64,000 nucleotides of DNA from contig CM054144.1 in assembly GCA_028751875.1 (NCBI GenBank), forward strand, positions 18,073,799 to 18,137,798, given 5' to 3'. Position 1 is the stretch's first letter. The text below holds more notes on this DNA, generated by a model. It saw nothing but the letters and a program-made list of their open reading frames with translations. It was not told the origin of the DNA and did no database searches. The stretch is not shown here. The DNA is from Rapana venosa. Lineage: Eukaryota; Mollusca; Gastropoda; Neogastropoda; Muricidae.

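Overview
The window is animal genomic DNA holding one very large multi-exon gene on the + strand. I identify it as HERC2, the giant RCC1-repeat/HECT E3 ubiquitin ligase. I traced 62 consecutive coding exons from 12,266 to the right edge. They give about 11.6 kb of coding sequence (roughly 3,870 codons), corresponding to about human residues 85-3,770 of 4,834 (human numbering recalled, approximate). The start codon, promoter and first coding exon(s) are not visible. RLD3 and the catalytic HECT domain lie beyond 64,000. The dispersed repeats (tRNA-headed SINEs with a core reading gatgagactataaaccgagg, non-LTR LINE tails, dense CA/GT microsatellites) suggest a mollusc, most likely a gastropod. 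That is inference from remembered repeat families.

Layout. 1-12,265: upstream or 5' intronic DNA with no recognisable exon, filled with microsatellites, LINE 3' ends, SINEs and a 5S/tRNA-like element. 12,266-16,211: N-terminal conserved region, opening with an eight-cysteine segment. 16,974-20,671: RLD1. 21,547-25,624: helical linker. 26,541-27,327: cytochrome-b5-like domain. 27,733-34,183: linker with a divergent acidic insert. 34,912-35,751: MIB/HERC2 domain. 36,111-41,225: linker with an SH3-like module. 42,871-45,104: linker and UBA-like segment. 45,727-46,646: CPH domain. 46,990-47,841: SH3/MIB-like module. 48,629-48,765: ZZ zinc finger. 50,000-52,321: DOC1/APC10 domain. 53,005-60,005: RLD2, interrupted by an intron carrying an antisense LINE. 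60,486-64,000: region after RLD2. Domain order matches vertebrate HERC2. All introns are GT-AG and exon phases join.

The most interesting signal is not a second gene. Many introns carry tandem arrays whose repeat unit includes, or directly abuts, a real splice site: acceptors of exons 12, 23, 29, 31, 38, 39 and 41, and donors of exons 18 and 38. In exons 12, 18, 23 and 38 the array multiplies splice-site-like sequence. Every exon-23 decoy acceptor copies the first bases of the exon and then runs into an in-frame stop. This looks like recurrent minisatellite birth at exon edges, possibly a poison-splicing system.

Seven exon positions also look like single-base deletions, all explainable by shortening of short homopolymer runs. 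I read them as assembly errors rather than gene decay.
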